From: a virus | Length of the DNA: 45,712 nt | Strand: one strand, 5' to 3' | Virus record (IMG/VR): IMGVR_UViG_3300024262_000004 | Location: 1 to 45,712 of that record | In this document: positions 17,314 to 22,910 of the stretch, piece by piece | How positions within the stretch are numbered: the stretch's first letter is position 1 | Layout: every line of letters begins with the position of its first letter | Translations under genes and position numbers: made by a program | Notes under the pieces: model-generated | The model's input: only the letters and a program-made list of their open reading frames with translations | The model's database searches: none | What the model was told of the DNA's origin: nothing

Positions 17314-17643
17314 ATGAAATTTAAAAGAGTTTATGTAGCTGGAAGTTATAACGCTGACAATATTATAAAAGCATTGGATAATATTAAAAGGGGAACGAAA
17401 ATTTCTGTTGATTTGTTAAAAAAAGGTTATATCCCTTTTTGCCCTTGGTTAGATTATAACTTTCATTGGTTTGATAATTTAACTATTGAAGATTATTACC
17501 GTTATTCAATAGGTTGGTTAGAAGTTAGCGATTGTATTTATGTTTTAAAAAATAGCGAATGTTCGAGAGGAACAATAAAAGAAGTAGTAAGGGCTATGGA
17601 ATTAGGTATACCTGTGTTGTATGAGGGGAAGGATAGTTTGTAA
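17314..17643 (+). CDS. DUF4406/nucleoside deoxyribosyltransferase-like protein
   Basis: The start is ATG 17314 after GGAGG; the in-frame TTG at 17302 lies before the ribosome site. The 109 residues have the fold order of nucleoside 2-deoxyribosyltransferase-like proteins: 'VYVAGSY' at the N-terminus, a central 'LDYNFHW' region and 'SDCIYVLKNSECSRGTIKEVVRAMELGIPVLY' at the C-terminus, where the Glu before the last helix is usual. Activity on nucleotides is inferred; many phage members are uncharacterised. Confidence 0.7.
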   Translation: MKFKRVYVAGSYNADNIIKALDNIKRGTKISVDLLKKGYIPFCPWLDYNFHWFDNLTIEDYYRYSIGWLEVSDCIYVLKNSECSRGTIKEVVRAMELGIPVLYEGKDSL

Positions 17644-17787
17644 GTAATGTAAATGTAATGGAGAAAATTACAGTTGTAATGCACCAAGTGTCCCCACGAG
17701 GACACATAATGCAGTTGGAGTATAACAAACCTACGGCGAATGTTCACTATGCCGTAATATTCATTTTGGGGTGAACAAAACCTGCAC

Positions 17788-17821
17788 GTTTACAAAGAAC
17801 AGCGAAGGGGTTTACAAAGAA
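17788..17821. repeat. Two 12-bp direct repeats, 22 bp apart (operator candidate)
   Basis: GTTTACAAAGAA occurs at 17788-17799 and 17810-17821. The spacing of about two helical turns puts both on one DNA face, and the second copy contains the -35 hexamer of the promoter below. Confidence 0.6.
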
Positions 17822-17840
17822 GTGGGCGTAATGCTATATA
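17811..17840 (+). promoter_or_regulatory. Early-type promoter candidate
   Basis: TTTACA (17811-17816) is followed after 18 bases by TATATA (17835-17840). Transcription from here would give a leader of about 155 nt before the first early gene at 18004. Confidence 0.45.
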
Positions 17841-18003
17841 GTTGTTGATAAGTGTAAGCACTTGGGGACGGTTAGTTAATAAAAGTGTTAACTTGCGTGC
17901 CATAGATTATCGGCTAAATAGTTTGTGTCTCATGGTAGACAAAATAATACATACAATGGAGAGTGTCCAACTGTTAACAAATTAAGAAAGGAGGAAACTA
18001 TTT

Positions 18004-18174
18004 ATGGAACTTAAAGAAATTGAAAAAATCATTGGAGAAGCAATAGGTGAAGGTAGTATGTGTTGGAGTAAAATACCAGATGGGATATTTGATAGTAAAA
18101 ACGCAAGTAGAATTGTTGAAGAAACTGCTCTGAAAATACTTAACTTAAAAGAGAGAAATACATTAGTGTCATAA
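18004..18174 (+). CDS. Small protein, paralogue of the gene at 30656
   Basis: This 56-residue protein (starts MELKEIEKIIGEAIGEG) has a strong AAAGGAGGAAA site. Residues 3-43 are almost identical to the product of 30656-30817 (EKIIGEAIGEGSMCWSKIP core), while the C-terminal tails differ. The 16-bp sequence ATGGAGAGTGTCCAAC occurs both before (17955) and after it (18175). Function unknown; small early phage protein. Confidence 0.65.
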   Translation: MELKEIEKIIGEAIGEGSMCWSKIPDGIFDSKNASRIVEETALKILNLKERNTLVS

Positions 18175-18322
18175 ATGGAGAGTGTCCAACGAACTTGTAA
18201 CAAATTCTTACTAGTTGGTGCCAAAATGGAACCGACTGAATTACCAGACAACCTGACTTAAAATGGGGTTTGTCAGGTAAGATAAGATGTCACAGTAAAT
18301 AAGATAAATAAAGGAGGTTATT
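18175..18322 (+). other. Noncoding spacer with hairpin
   Basis: 148 bases without a gene. It begins with the second copy of ATGGAGAGTGTCCAAC, followed by a related AACAAATT, and contains CCTGAC/GTCAGG (18252-18257 with 18272-18277), a stem with a 14-base loop. It ends in the ribosome site AAGGAGG of the next gene. Confidence 0.5.
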
Positions 18323-18502
18323 ATGGAATTACAATATATAAAACCAGATATAATGGAAGTCAATATAAACCTAAATTTATCAGAATTAAAAACAATTCAA
18401 TATGCCTTAGCAATAGTGGAAGGAACAGATGACGAACTTAGAATGTTTTTTTATGAATTATGTTTAAAAACTGAAGAATTACGCAACAATAAAATTAGGT
18501 AA
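18323..18502 (+). CDS. Small hypothetical protein
   Basis: This 59-residue acidic protein (starts MELQYIKPDIMEVNIN) has an AAAGGAGG ribosome site 6 bases before ATG. It is mostly helical after residue 20 ('LSELKTIQYALAIVEG'). No family recognised. Its stop overlaps the AAGGAGG site of the next gene. Confidence 0.6.
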   Translation: MELQYIKPDIMEVNINLNLSELKTIQYALAIVEGTDDELRMFFYELCLKTEELRNNKIR

Positions 18503-18512
18503 GGAGGACGCT

Positions 18513-18620
18513 ATGACCCTCGAACAGCTATTCGATAAGCTAGAAAATGGCACGCCTGCCGAAAAGAATGATGCCGAGCTGGAATTACTTGGAAGAATTT
18601 TATATTACGAGGGAGATTGA
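18513..18620 (+). CDS. Very small hypothetical protein
   Basis: This 35-residue peptide (starts MTLEQLFDKLENG) follows AAGGAGG. Its codons are visibly richer in G and C than neighbouring genes, which could mark a separate origin. Single amphipathic helix pair likely. Confidence 0.5.
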   Translation: MTLEQLFDKLENGTPAEKNDAELELLGRILYYEGD

Positions 18621-18622
18621 TT

Positions 18623-18770
18623 ATGTTTGAATTTTTAACCGAAACAATAAAAACTATTATTTTGGAGAGGATTTATAGTTGGAGTAATCTCCATTAAAAT
18701 ATTTAATTATTTATACGATATATATAGAGGGATTAAACTATATTTTGAGATGAAAGATTGGTTTAATTGA
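18623..18770 (+). pseudogene. Small membrane protein gene, apparently frameshifted
   Basis: ATG 18623 opens MFEFLTETIKTII and then stops after 24 codons. The +1-shifted frame from about 18655 continues as FWRGFIVGVISIKIFNYLYDIYRG and so on to TGA at 18770, a sensible membrane-anchored continuation without its own start codon. A one-base loss near the TTTT run (18661-18664) would explain both halves. Could be a decayed gene, a sequencing difference or recoding. Confidence 0.45.
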
Positions 18771-18788
18771 TAAAGAAGGGGATTAACC

Positions 18789-19028
18789 ATGCTTATAGAA
18801 AAAATCAAGGGTCTCAAGTTAAGCAAGCCTATCGAGGTAACAGTTGAAAAAATGTATACCGTAAAATGTAGTGATTTAGATTTAAAGGGCTATGGAAAAA
18901 CAAGAGCAGAGGCAATTAAAGATTTTCTCTCTGCAGTTATTGATATTCACGAAGATTTCGATATAAGTCATAATGAAACCGATAGCGGGAAAGAATATGA
19001 GGAGAGGTTTCTATCCTATTTCGATTAG
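18789..19028 (+). CDS. HicB-like small protein
   Basis: This 79-residue protein has the pattern of the HicB/UPF0150 fold: a strand 'YTVKCSDLDLKGYGKTRAEAIKDFLSAV' with the conserved G-[KR]-[TS]-x-x-E-A helix entry. It lacks a C-terminal DNA-binding domain and no HicA partner is adjacent, so it is probably a solitary phage version, not a full toxin-antitoxin pair. Confidence 0.55.
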   Translation: MLIEKIKGLKLSKPIEVTVEKMYTVKCSDLDLKGYGKTRAEAIKDFLSAVIDIHEDFDISHNETDSGKEYEERFLSYFD

Positions 19029-19141
19029 CCGATACAGTAACAAAACTGGACACGTTGATACCAAATAGCGACACTATTTCGTTATAGTAACCCTGCATAT
19101 TTAACTATCAATATTAAGATTATGGGGTAAAAGGGGAATAT

Positions 19142-19756
19142 TTGAGAATATTAACAGAAGAACATAAAAATAATATAAAAAAAAGTATGCTTAATTATTA
19201 TACAAAACACGAAAAAAATATAATAGATATGGTAGGAAAAAAATTTAATAGACTAACAGTAATTAAAAGGATATATCCAAATAAAAAAAATGGAAATACA
19301 AATTGGTTATGTAAATGTGATTGTGGAAATGAAAAAATAGTCGATGGATCAAATCTAAGAAGAGGAAATACTAAAAGTTGCGGGTGTTTACAGCAAAATT
19401 GGATGGAACTAAAACTCGCAAGCATGAGATATGTTATTCATGAATATAAAAAAAGTGCAAAAGGACGTGGATATGAATATAAACTAACTGAAGAACAATT
19501 TAAAGAAATAACACAAAAAAACTGCCACTATTGCGGAGCTAAACCCAGTCATCCTTCTAAGTATCAAGGTAATAATGGAGTATATATTTATAATGGTATT
19601 GACAGAATAGACAATACAAAGGGTTATATAATAGATAATGTTGTCCCTTGTTGCACAAGATGTAATTATGCAAAAAAGAATTTTGGGTTACAGAATTATA
19701 AAGATTGGATAAAGAAAAGTTATATTAAAATGTTTGCTAAAATCGACGCTTCATGA
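19142..19756 (+). CDS. HNH endonuclease with N-terminal CDC/CGC zinc module
   Basis: This 204-residue protein starts at TTG 19142 after AAAAGGGG. Residues about 32-80 form a cysteine module ('NRLTVIKR', 'CKCDCGN', 'SCGCL') common at the N-terminus of phage HNH/AP2 homing proteins. Residues about 122-182 are an HNH core with paired cysteines (CHYCG ... CCTRC) and 'GIDRIDNTKGYIIDNVVPCC'. It is flanked on both sides by about 110 bases of noncoding sequence, as expected for a recent insertion. Confidence 0.8.
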   Translation: MRILTEEHKNNIKKSMLNYYTKHEKNIIDMVGKKFNRLTVIKRIYPNKKNGNTNWLCKCDCGNEKIVDGSNLRRGNTKSCGCLQQNWMELKLASMRYVIHEYKKSAKGRGYEYKLTEEQFKEITQKNCHYCGAKPSHPSKYQGNNGVYIYNGIDRIDNTKGYIIDNVVPCCTRCNYAKKNFGLQNYKDWIKKSYIKMFAKIDAS

Positions 19757-19819
19757 TGGTTATTCTGTCTGTGAACCCATATTGACTACACACTTAGTCT
19801 GTAAATAAGTTTAAAATAG

Positions 19820-19847
19820 TTGCAGATAAAAAATAAGTCACTATAAT
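19820..19847 (+). promoter_or_regulatory. Promoter candidate for lipoprotein cassette
   Basis: TTGCAG (19820-19825), a 16-base spacer and a perfect TATAAT (19842-19847) lie 25 bases before the lipoprotein start and just before its AAAGGAGGTG ribosome site. Confidence 0.5.
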
Positions 19848-19872
19848 CAAAATCGAAAGGAGGTGAAAACCA

Positions 19873-20208
19873 ATGAGAAAGTTAATGATTGTGCTTATGA
19901 TGATAGGGATTTTATTTCTTGCAGGTTGCCTCATGGTACCCGAAGTTCCAGAAGAACCCGTTCCGCCAGTAGAAACTCCTATTATATGCGAAGGCGGACA
20001 ATATCATATTTACTGGGGCGAATGGAGTATGACAGGCTGTGAAGGCGATGAGCAGGTAGAAGGGACTTACTGGAAGAATGCAGACGGGCGAATGTTCTTA
20101 CTTGGCGATGTTGTGGAGTTTGATCCAGACGGGCAAACCCTTAATAACATAATCAAGGTTTACGGAGATTGTCCGACCAGTTTCGTTAAGGAAATTGAGG
20201 TAAAGTAA
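19873..20208 (+). CDS. Phage lipoprotein
   Basis: This 111-residue protein has a lipoprotein signal: MRKLMIVLMMIGILFLAGC, with the lipobox LAGC placing the acylated Cys at residue 19. A Pro/Glu-rich linker and a small Cys-containing domain follow. It has its own promoter candidate and the strong ribosome site AAAGGAGGTG. Separately promoted phage lipoproteins are often superinfection-exclusion or surface-modifying factors; that role is inferred. Confidence 0.75.
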   Translation: MRKLMIVLMMIGILFLAGCLMVPEVPEEPVPPVETPIICEGGQYHIYWGEWSMTGCEGDEQVEGTYWKNADGRMFLLGDVVEFDPDGQTLNNIIKVYGDCPTSFVKEIEVK

Positions 20209-20222
20209 GGAGTGATAATAAA

Positions 20223-20306
20223 ATGGGTATAATAAGCTGGTTATTAGGTGGCGGATTAATATTCGCACTAATTGTATGGTGGATAGAACTATTGAGATAC
20301 CTATAA
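20223..20306 (+). CDS. 27-residue membrane peptide
   Basis: The peptide (starts MGIISWLLGGGLIFA) is one membrane segment preceded by AAGGAGTGA. It lies 14 bases after the lipoprotein and is probably co-transcribed. Function unknown. Confidence 0.5.
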   Translation: MGIISWLLGGGLIFALIVWWIELLRYL

Positions 20307-20335
20307 TTCAAAATAAATAGAAAGGAGTAAAAATC

Positions 20336-20494
20336 ATGTGGACAATAATTTCAAAGATTTTAGATTTAATTAGCCCTGAATTAAGAAGTGCTATTGAAAA
20401 ATCTTTAAATGAATGGGAATTAAAAGCAAAAGAAACAGAAAGTAAAGTTGATGATGTAGTGGTAGCGATTGCCAAGATGTTATTAGGGTTTTGA
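20336..20494 (+). CDS. Small helical protein with possible +1 frameshift extension
   Basis: ATG 20336 follows AAAGGAG. The zero-frame product is 52 residues (starts MWTIISKILDLISPEL) and ends GGG TTT TGA at 20492-20494. The +1 frame is open from before that point and continues for about 55 codons to TAA at 20660 (DLNSRKIDTRVEQKV...EKFPEPEFTCPDI) without a plausible start of its own. The UUU-U-GA arrangement allows tRNA-Phe to re-pair one base ahead. The extended product would be 107 residues. A natural one-base insertion is the alternative. Confidence 0.55.
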   Translation: MWTIISKILDLISPELRSAIEKSLNEWELKAKETESKVDDVVVAIAKMLLGF

Positions 20495-20725
20495 TCTAAA
20501 CAGTAGAAAGATTGATACAAGAGTTGAACAAAAAGTGTTTAATAAGAAATCAAGTAATAAATTAGATGATACAGATATATATGCAAAAAGAGAAAAAGCT
20601 ATAGACGATTTAATGAAGGAGAAATTCCCTGAACCTGAGTTTACCTGCCCAGATATTTAATTGATTTGGGCTTCTGCACAAACCGCAACTAAAGCTGTAA
20701 TGATAGGGTACAGCACCTCCGGAAG

Positions 20726-20762
20726 AGCCAGTCGAGCCTGACCAACTTGGCTGGCTTTTTTT
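20726..20762 (+). terminator. Intrinsic terminator
   Basis: AGCCAG (20726-20731) pairs with CTGGCT (20751-20756), running directly into nine T residues. It ends the lipoprotein cassette and isolates the prepilin cassette. Confidence 0.8.
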
Positions 20763-20866
20763 TATTTTATTTTATTTTAAATTATTTTTATTATTTATGT
20801 CTAAAAAGTATAAAATTTGGGAATAATATATATAGAAGTAAAAAATTAAGAAAGGAGGTTCTTAAA

Positions 20867-21310
20867 ATGTTAAACTTTAGAAAAAGTAAGTTGGGTTTTA
20901 CCTTAATTGAGTTGATGGTAGTAGTGGCTATTATAGGAGTGTTAGCTTTGTTGGGATTAAGACTTTATACCGGTCAACAGCAAAAGGCTAAAAATGCTAT
21001 CGTAAAGGCGAATGCAGGCACTATACAAACCTTAATTCAGGCGGAGTTAGCAGATACTACAAGTGCAGATGTTAATGATATGTTAACTGGTACTACTGCT
21101 GACCCTATTACTTTATTCGAAAAATCAGGTATCCATATTCCAGATGGTGTAGCACAAACTGCAAATGGTACTTCTACTGACATTGGAATGGTAGTAGTTT
21201 TATATATTGACCCTAGTGCTACCGTTGTTGGTGATGAATCTTTCGAAATTAACGGAAACGCTTTTGTTACTGGAGATGTATTTGCAACTGCTTTAACAGC
21301 GAAAAAGTAA
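20867..21310 (+). CDS. Type IV prepilin-like protein
   Basis: The start is ATG 20867, with GAAAGGAGG 7 bases upstream. The 147 residues begin with a short basic leader (MLNFRKSKLG). The class-III signal GFTLIELMVVVAIIGVLALL follows, with Gly before the Phe cleavage point and Glu at mature position 5. This is the N-methylation and assembly motif of type IV pilins and type II secretion pseudopilins. A helix 'RLYTGQQQKAKNAIVKANAGTIQ' and a small beta domain follow, as in short pilins. It needs host PilD-type peptidase. It lies in a terminator-bounded cassette with a membrane protein. In a phage genome this is highly unusual; pilus interference or superinfection exclusion is inferred. Confidence 0.85.
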   Translation: MLNFRKSKLGFTLIELMVVVAIIGVLALLGLRLYTGQQQKAKNAIVKANAGTIQTLIQAELADTTSADVNDMLTGTTADPITLFEKSGIHIPDGVAQTANGTSTDIGMVVVLYIDPSATVVGDESFEINGNAFVTGDVFATALTAKK

Positions 21311-21311
21311 A

Positions 21312-21494
21312 ATGGAAAGAATAAAGAAAATTATTGTAGTCCTTATTGTAATCGTTCTTTTTGAAAGTTTAGCAATAATTACACTTTATCAAAGATGTCA
21401 AATGAATATGGACTTAATTGAACTTTTAGCAAACAGAGGTGTAACTAATAGTGAATTGATTTCCAGTTTACAAAAACAGATATCTCAAAAATAG
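21312..21494 (+). CDS. Single-pass membrane protein coupled to prepilin
   Basis: This 60-residue protein begins one base after the prepilin stop, so the two are translated together. It has an N-terminal membrane segment (about residues 7-27, 'IVVLIVIVLFESLAIITL') followed by a short helical tail 'LIELLANRGVTNSELISSLQKQ'. The topology resembles small pilus-assembly or inhibitor proteins, but no family is recognised. Confidence 0.65.
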   Translation: MERIKKIIVVLIVIVLFESLAIITLYQRCQMNMDLIELLANRGVTNSELISSLQKQISQK

Positions 21495-21501
21495 TTTTTT
21501 A

Positions 21502-21547
21502 CTCGACTTAAATTATACATTTTTTCTGCGGTCGAGAACGCAGAAAA
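21502..21547 (+). promoter_or_regulatory. Hairpin with complementary upstream strand (pseudoknot/switch candidate)
   Basis: TTTTCTGCG (21522-21530) and CGCAGAAAA (21539-21547) form a perfect 9-bp stem. The loop contains GTCGAG (21531-21536), perfectly complementary to CTCGAC at 21502-21507. The RNA can form a pseudoknot or an alternative fold just ahead of the terminator. Confidence 0.55.
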
Positions 21548-21551
21548 CTCC

Positions 21552-21587
21552 ACCACCCGGTCTGACTAACCGGGTGGTTATTTTTTA
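21552..21587 (+). terminator. Strong intrinsic terminator after prepilin cassette
   Basis: ACCACCCGGT (21552-21561) and ACCGGGTGGT (21569-21578) form a 10-bp GC-rich stem with a 7-base loop, followed by a T-rich run to 21587. Confidence 0.9.
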
Positions 21588-21670
21588 TTGAAACCTTTTC
21601 TTGATTACATCGTATTATTTAATAGCAATAGCGAACAAAAATTGAATATTATGTTTAAGGGGGTAGTCGG

Positions 21671-21955
21671 GTGGGGCAAATTAAGAAAGAAGATATTATA
21701 TCTTTTGAAATGGTCACCACGTTTTACTACAAAAATTGTGAAGTCACACTAAAAAAATATAACAATGTTACAACAGTAAAAATAGTAGGCGTTTCGGACA
21801 TGGAGAATTTGTTAGTAGATTCTCAATCGTTTTTGAAGAAGTTTAAAAAAAAAGAACTTGCCAAATATCTTTGTAAAGATGAAATGAAACTTATTAAAAA
21901 AGTTTATAAAAGCCTTGAGAATAAAGAGTATAAAAGCCTTGATAAAATATTTTAA
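21671..21955 (+). CDS. Hypothetical protein
   Basis: This 94-residue, lysine-rich protein starts at GTG 21671 (starts MGQIKKEDIISFEMV) after TAAGGGGG. It has a beta-rich first half and helices with 'KYLCKDEMKLIKKVYKSLENKEYKSL' at the end, containing a short repeat (KSLENKEYKSL). No family recognised. It immediately precedes the promoter of the HTH regulator. Confidence 0.55.
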   Translation: MGQIKKEDIISFEMVTTFYYKNCEVTLKKYNNVTTVKIVGVSDMENLLVDSQSFLKKFKKKELAKYLCKDEMKLIKKVYKSLENKEYKSLDKIF

Positions 21956-21963
21956 ATAAATAG

Positions 21964-21992
21964 TTGACAATTGCCTTTTTATATGTTACTCT
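21964..21992 (+). promoter_or_regulatory. Promoter for leaderless HTH regulator
   Basis: A perfect TTGACA (21964-21969), a 17-base spacer and TACTCT (21987-21992). The expected start point falls at about 21999-22000, the A of the ATG. Confidence 0.65.
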
Positions 21993-21999
21993 TTTTTTA

Positions 22000-22215
22000 A
22001 TGCAAAATATTCAAGAAGTTAAAACCAATCTCAAAAAAATAAAAGAACTTGTAAAGCACACCGACCTAAAGTATAAAGATGTAGCGGATACTTTAGATGT
22101 AGATATCGCAACTTTATCAAGATGGGTGAGAGAAAAACATTTTCCAACCAAAGTTTATCACCCTAAAATAGCTGAAATAGCTAAATTTTACGATAAAGTA
22201 AAAGTTAGTAAATAA
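22000..22215 (+). CDS. HTH regulator (repressor/Cro-like), probably leaderless
   Basis: ATG 22000 gives 71 residues (starts MQNIQEVKTNLKKIKEL). The helix-turn-helix lies at about 25-47: 'YKDVADTLDVDIATLSRWVRE'. No ribosome site precedes the ATG. The promoter at 21964-21992 places the transcript start on or next to the ATG, as in lambda cI from PRM. It is the best candidate for the genome's central regulator. A longer product from TTG 21964 is unlikely because that TTG is the -35 box itself. Confidence 0.7.
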   Translation: MQNIQEVKTNLKKIKELVKHTDLKYKDVADTLDVDIATLSRWVREKHFPTKVYHPKIAEIAKFYDKVKVSK

Positions 22216-22220
22216 TATAG

Positions 22221-22376
22221 GACATTCGGTAATTCTTATTTTTTAAGTGTTTCTGAACTCTACTTTACATAAGATATATAATAGGACTATTGCCAAGTTG
22301 ATTATCTGATGTAAAGAACTGAATAGGAATTGCTAAGAAAGACCGAATGTCTAAAAATGATGTTCGGTCTTTTTTT
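22221..22376 (+). promoter_or_regulatory. Aptamer-like RNA domain overlapping a terminator (attenuator candidate)
   Basis: GACATTCGGT (22221-22230) pairs perfectly with ACCGAATGTC (22342-22351). After a 2x2 internal loop, TTCTTA (22233-22238) pairs with TAAGAA (22334-22339). Inside, CTTTACAT (22263-22270) pairs with ATGTAAAG (22309-22316). The 3' strand of the closing stem is also the 5' strand of the terminator at 22339-22376, so the two folds exclude each other, as in riboswitches and other attenuators. It lies between the HTH regulator and the early operon. No known riboswitch class recognised. Confidence 0.7.
22339..22376 (+). terminator. Intrinsic terminator within attenuator
   Basis: AAGACCGAA (22339-22347) and TTCGGTCTT (22363-22371) form a 9-bp stem running into seven T residues (22370-22376). 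Confidence 0.8.
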
Positions 22377-22400
22377 ATTTAGGTCTAAAGGAGATTAAAG

Positions 22401-22601
22401 GTGAAACTATCCCCGGTCAAAGCAATCAAGAAATTCTGTTTCGAGTGTGCTGGAAGTGTCATTGGAAGAAAAGATTGTGAAATTACAAATTGCCCCCTTT
22501 ATCCCTATCGTTTAGGTAAAAATCCTAACCGAAATGGAGTTGGGGGAAGGAAGCCCTCAAAAACCCTCAGGAAGCTCTCAAAACCCCTACTCAAGTTATG
22601 A
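22401..22601 (+). CDS. Small Cys-rich phage protein
   Basis: This 66-residue protein starts at GTG 22401, 7 bases after AAGGAG. It has the four-cysteine pattern 'CFECAGS..GRKDCEITNCPLYPYRLGKNPN' (about residues 13-41), widespread among small phage early proteins and probably zinc-binding. The C-terminus is basic with repeated 'LRKLSKPLLKL'. It is the first gene controlled by the attenuator-like element. Confidence 0.7.
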   Translation: MKLSPVKAIKKFCFECAGSVIGRKDCEITNCPLYPYRLGKNPNRNGVGGRKPSKTLRKLSKPLLKL

Positions 22602-22731
22602 TTTTTCATTTTGAAGGATAGGGTTGGTATGATTGGTCGTTTAAATAGAGATTCGCTGTAGGGATAGAAATAGAGGGTGATATGAAGAAATGTTAATAAG
22701 AAGGTCTTTTTATGGAGAAAGGAGGTGAAAA
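22602..22731 (+). other. Spacer without a supported gene
   Basis: About 130 bases. Only a four-codon frame after GGTGAT is seen at 22682. It ends in GAAAGGAGGTGA of the next gene. Confidence 0.5.
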
Positions 22732-22893
22732 ATGGCTGAGTATGATGATTTAGAAAATAAGATAGAAGATTTAGCAAACGAAATTGAAACTCTTGAATCT
22801 GAAGCAAGAGAATATCAAAGTGAGATTAAAGATTTAAAAAGACAGATAGAAGAAATAAAAGATATGGGTTATGAAATTTACAAATATCAATGA
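22732..22893 (+). CDS. Small coiled-coil protein
   Basis: This 53-residue acidic protein (starts MAEYDDLENKIEDL) has a continuous heptad pattern through residue 45 and the strong ribosome site AAAGGAGGTGA. Its stop overlaps the AAGGAGGGG of the following Gam-like gene, so the two probably act together. A dimeric partner or regulator is possible. Confidence 0.65.
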   Translation: MAEYDDLENKIEDLANEIETLESEAREYQSEIKDLKRQIEEIKDMGYEIYKYQ

Positions 22894-22910
22894 AAGGAGG
22901 GGAAAATTTA

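Larger units (their letters stand above)
17644..18003 (+). ncRNA. 360-nt noncoding region rich in complementary segments; leader or structured RNA candidate
   Basis: No gene is visible. Visible pairings in order: TGTAAT/ATTACA (17654-17672); GTGTCC/GGACAC (17688-17705) nested in TGCA/TGCA; TACGGC/GCCGTA (17732-17756), whose loop TGTTCAC (17741-17747) is complementary to GTGAACA at 17771-17777, giving an H-type pseudoknot; AAGTG/CACTT (17850-17863); AGTTAA/TTAACT (17874-17893). GTCCCCA (17690-17696) is also complementary to TGGGGAC (17863-17869). It contains two 12-bp direct repeats and a promoter. Structure is by eye, not computed. Confidence 0.5.

Noticed and set aside
17982-18251. 89-residue minus-strand open frame, and a related one at 30559-30945
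   Set aside because: They resemble each other only because the + strand genes 18004 and 30656 are near-copies. Neither has a promoter or ribosome site of its own.
18789-19028. HicAB toxin-antitoxin system
   Set aside because: Only a HicB-like fold is present. There is no HicA-sized, dsRNA-binding-like partner on either side.
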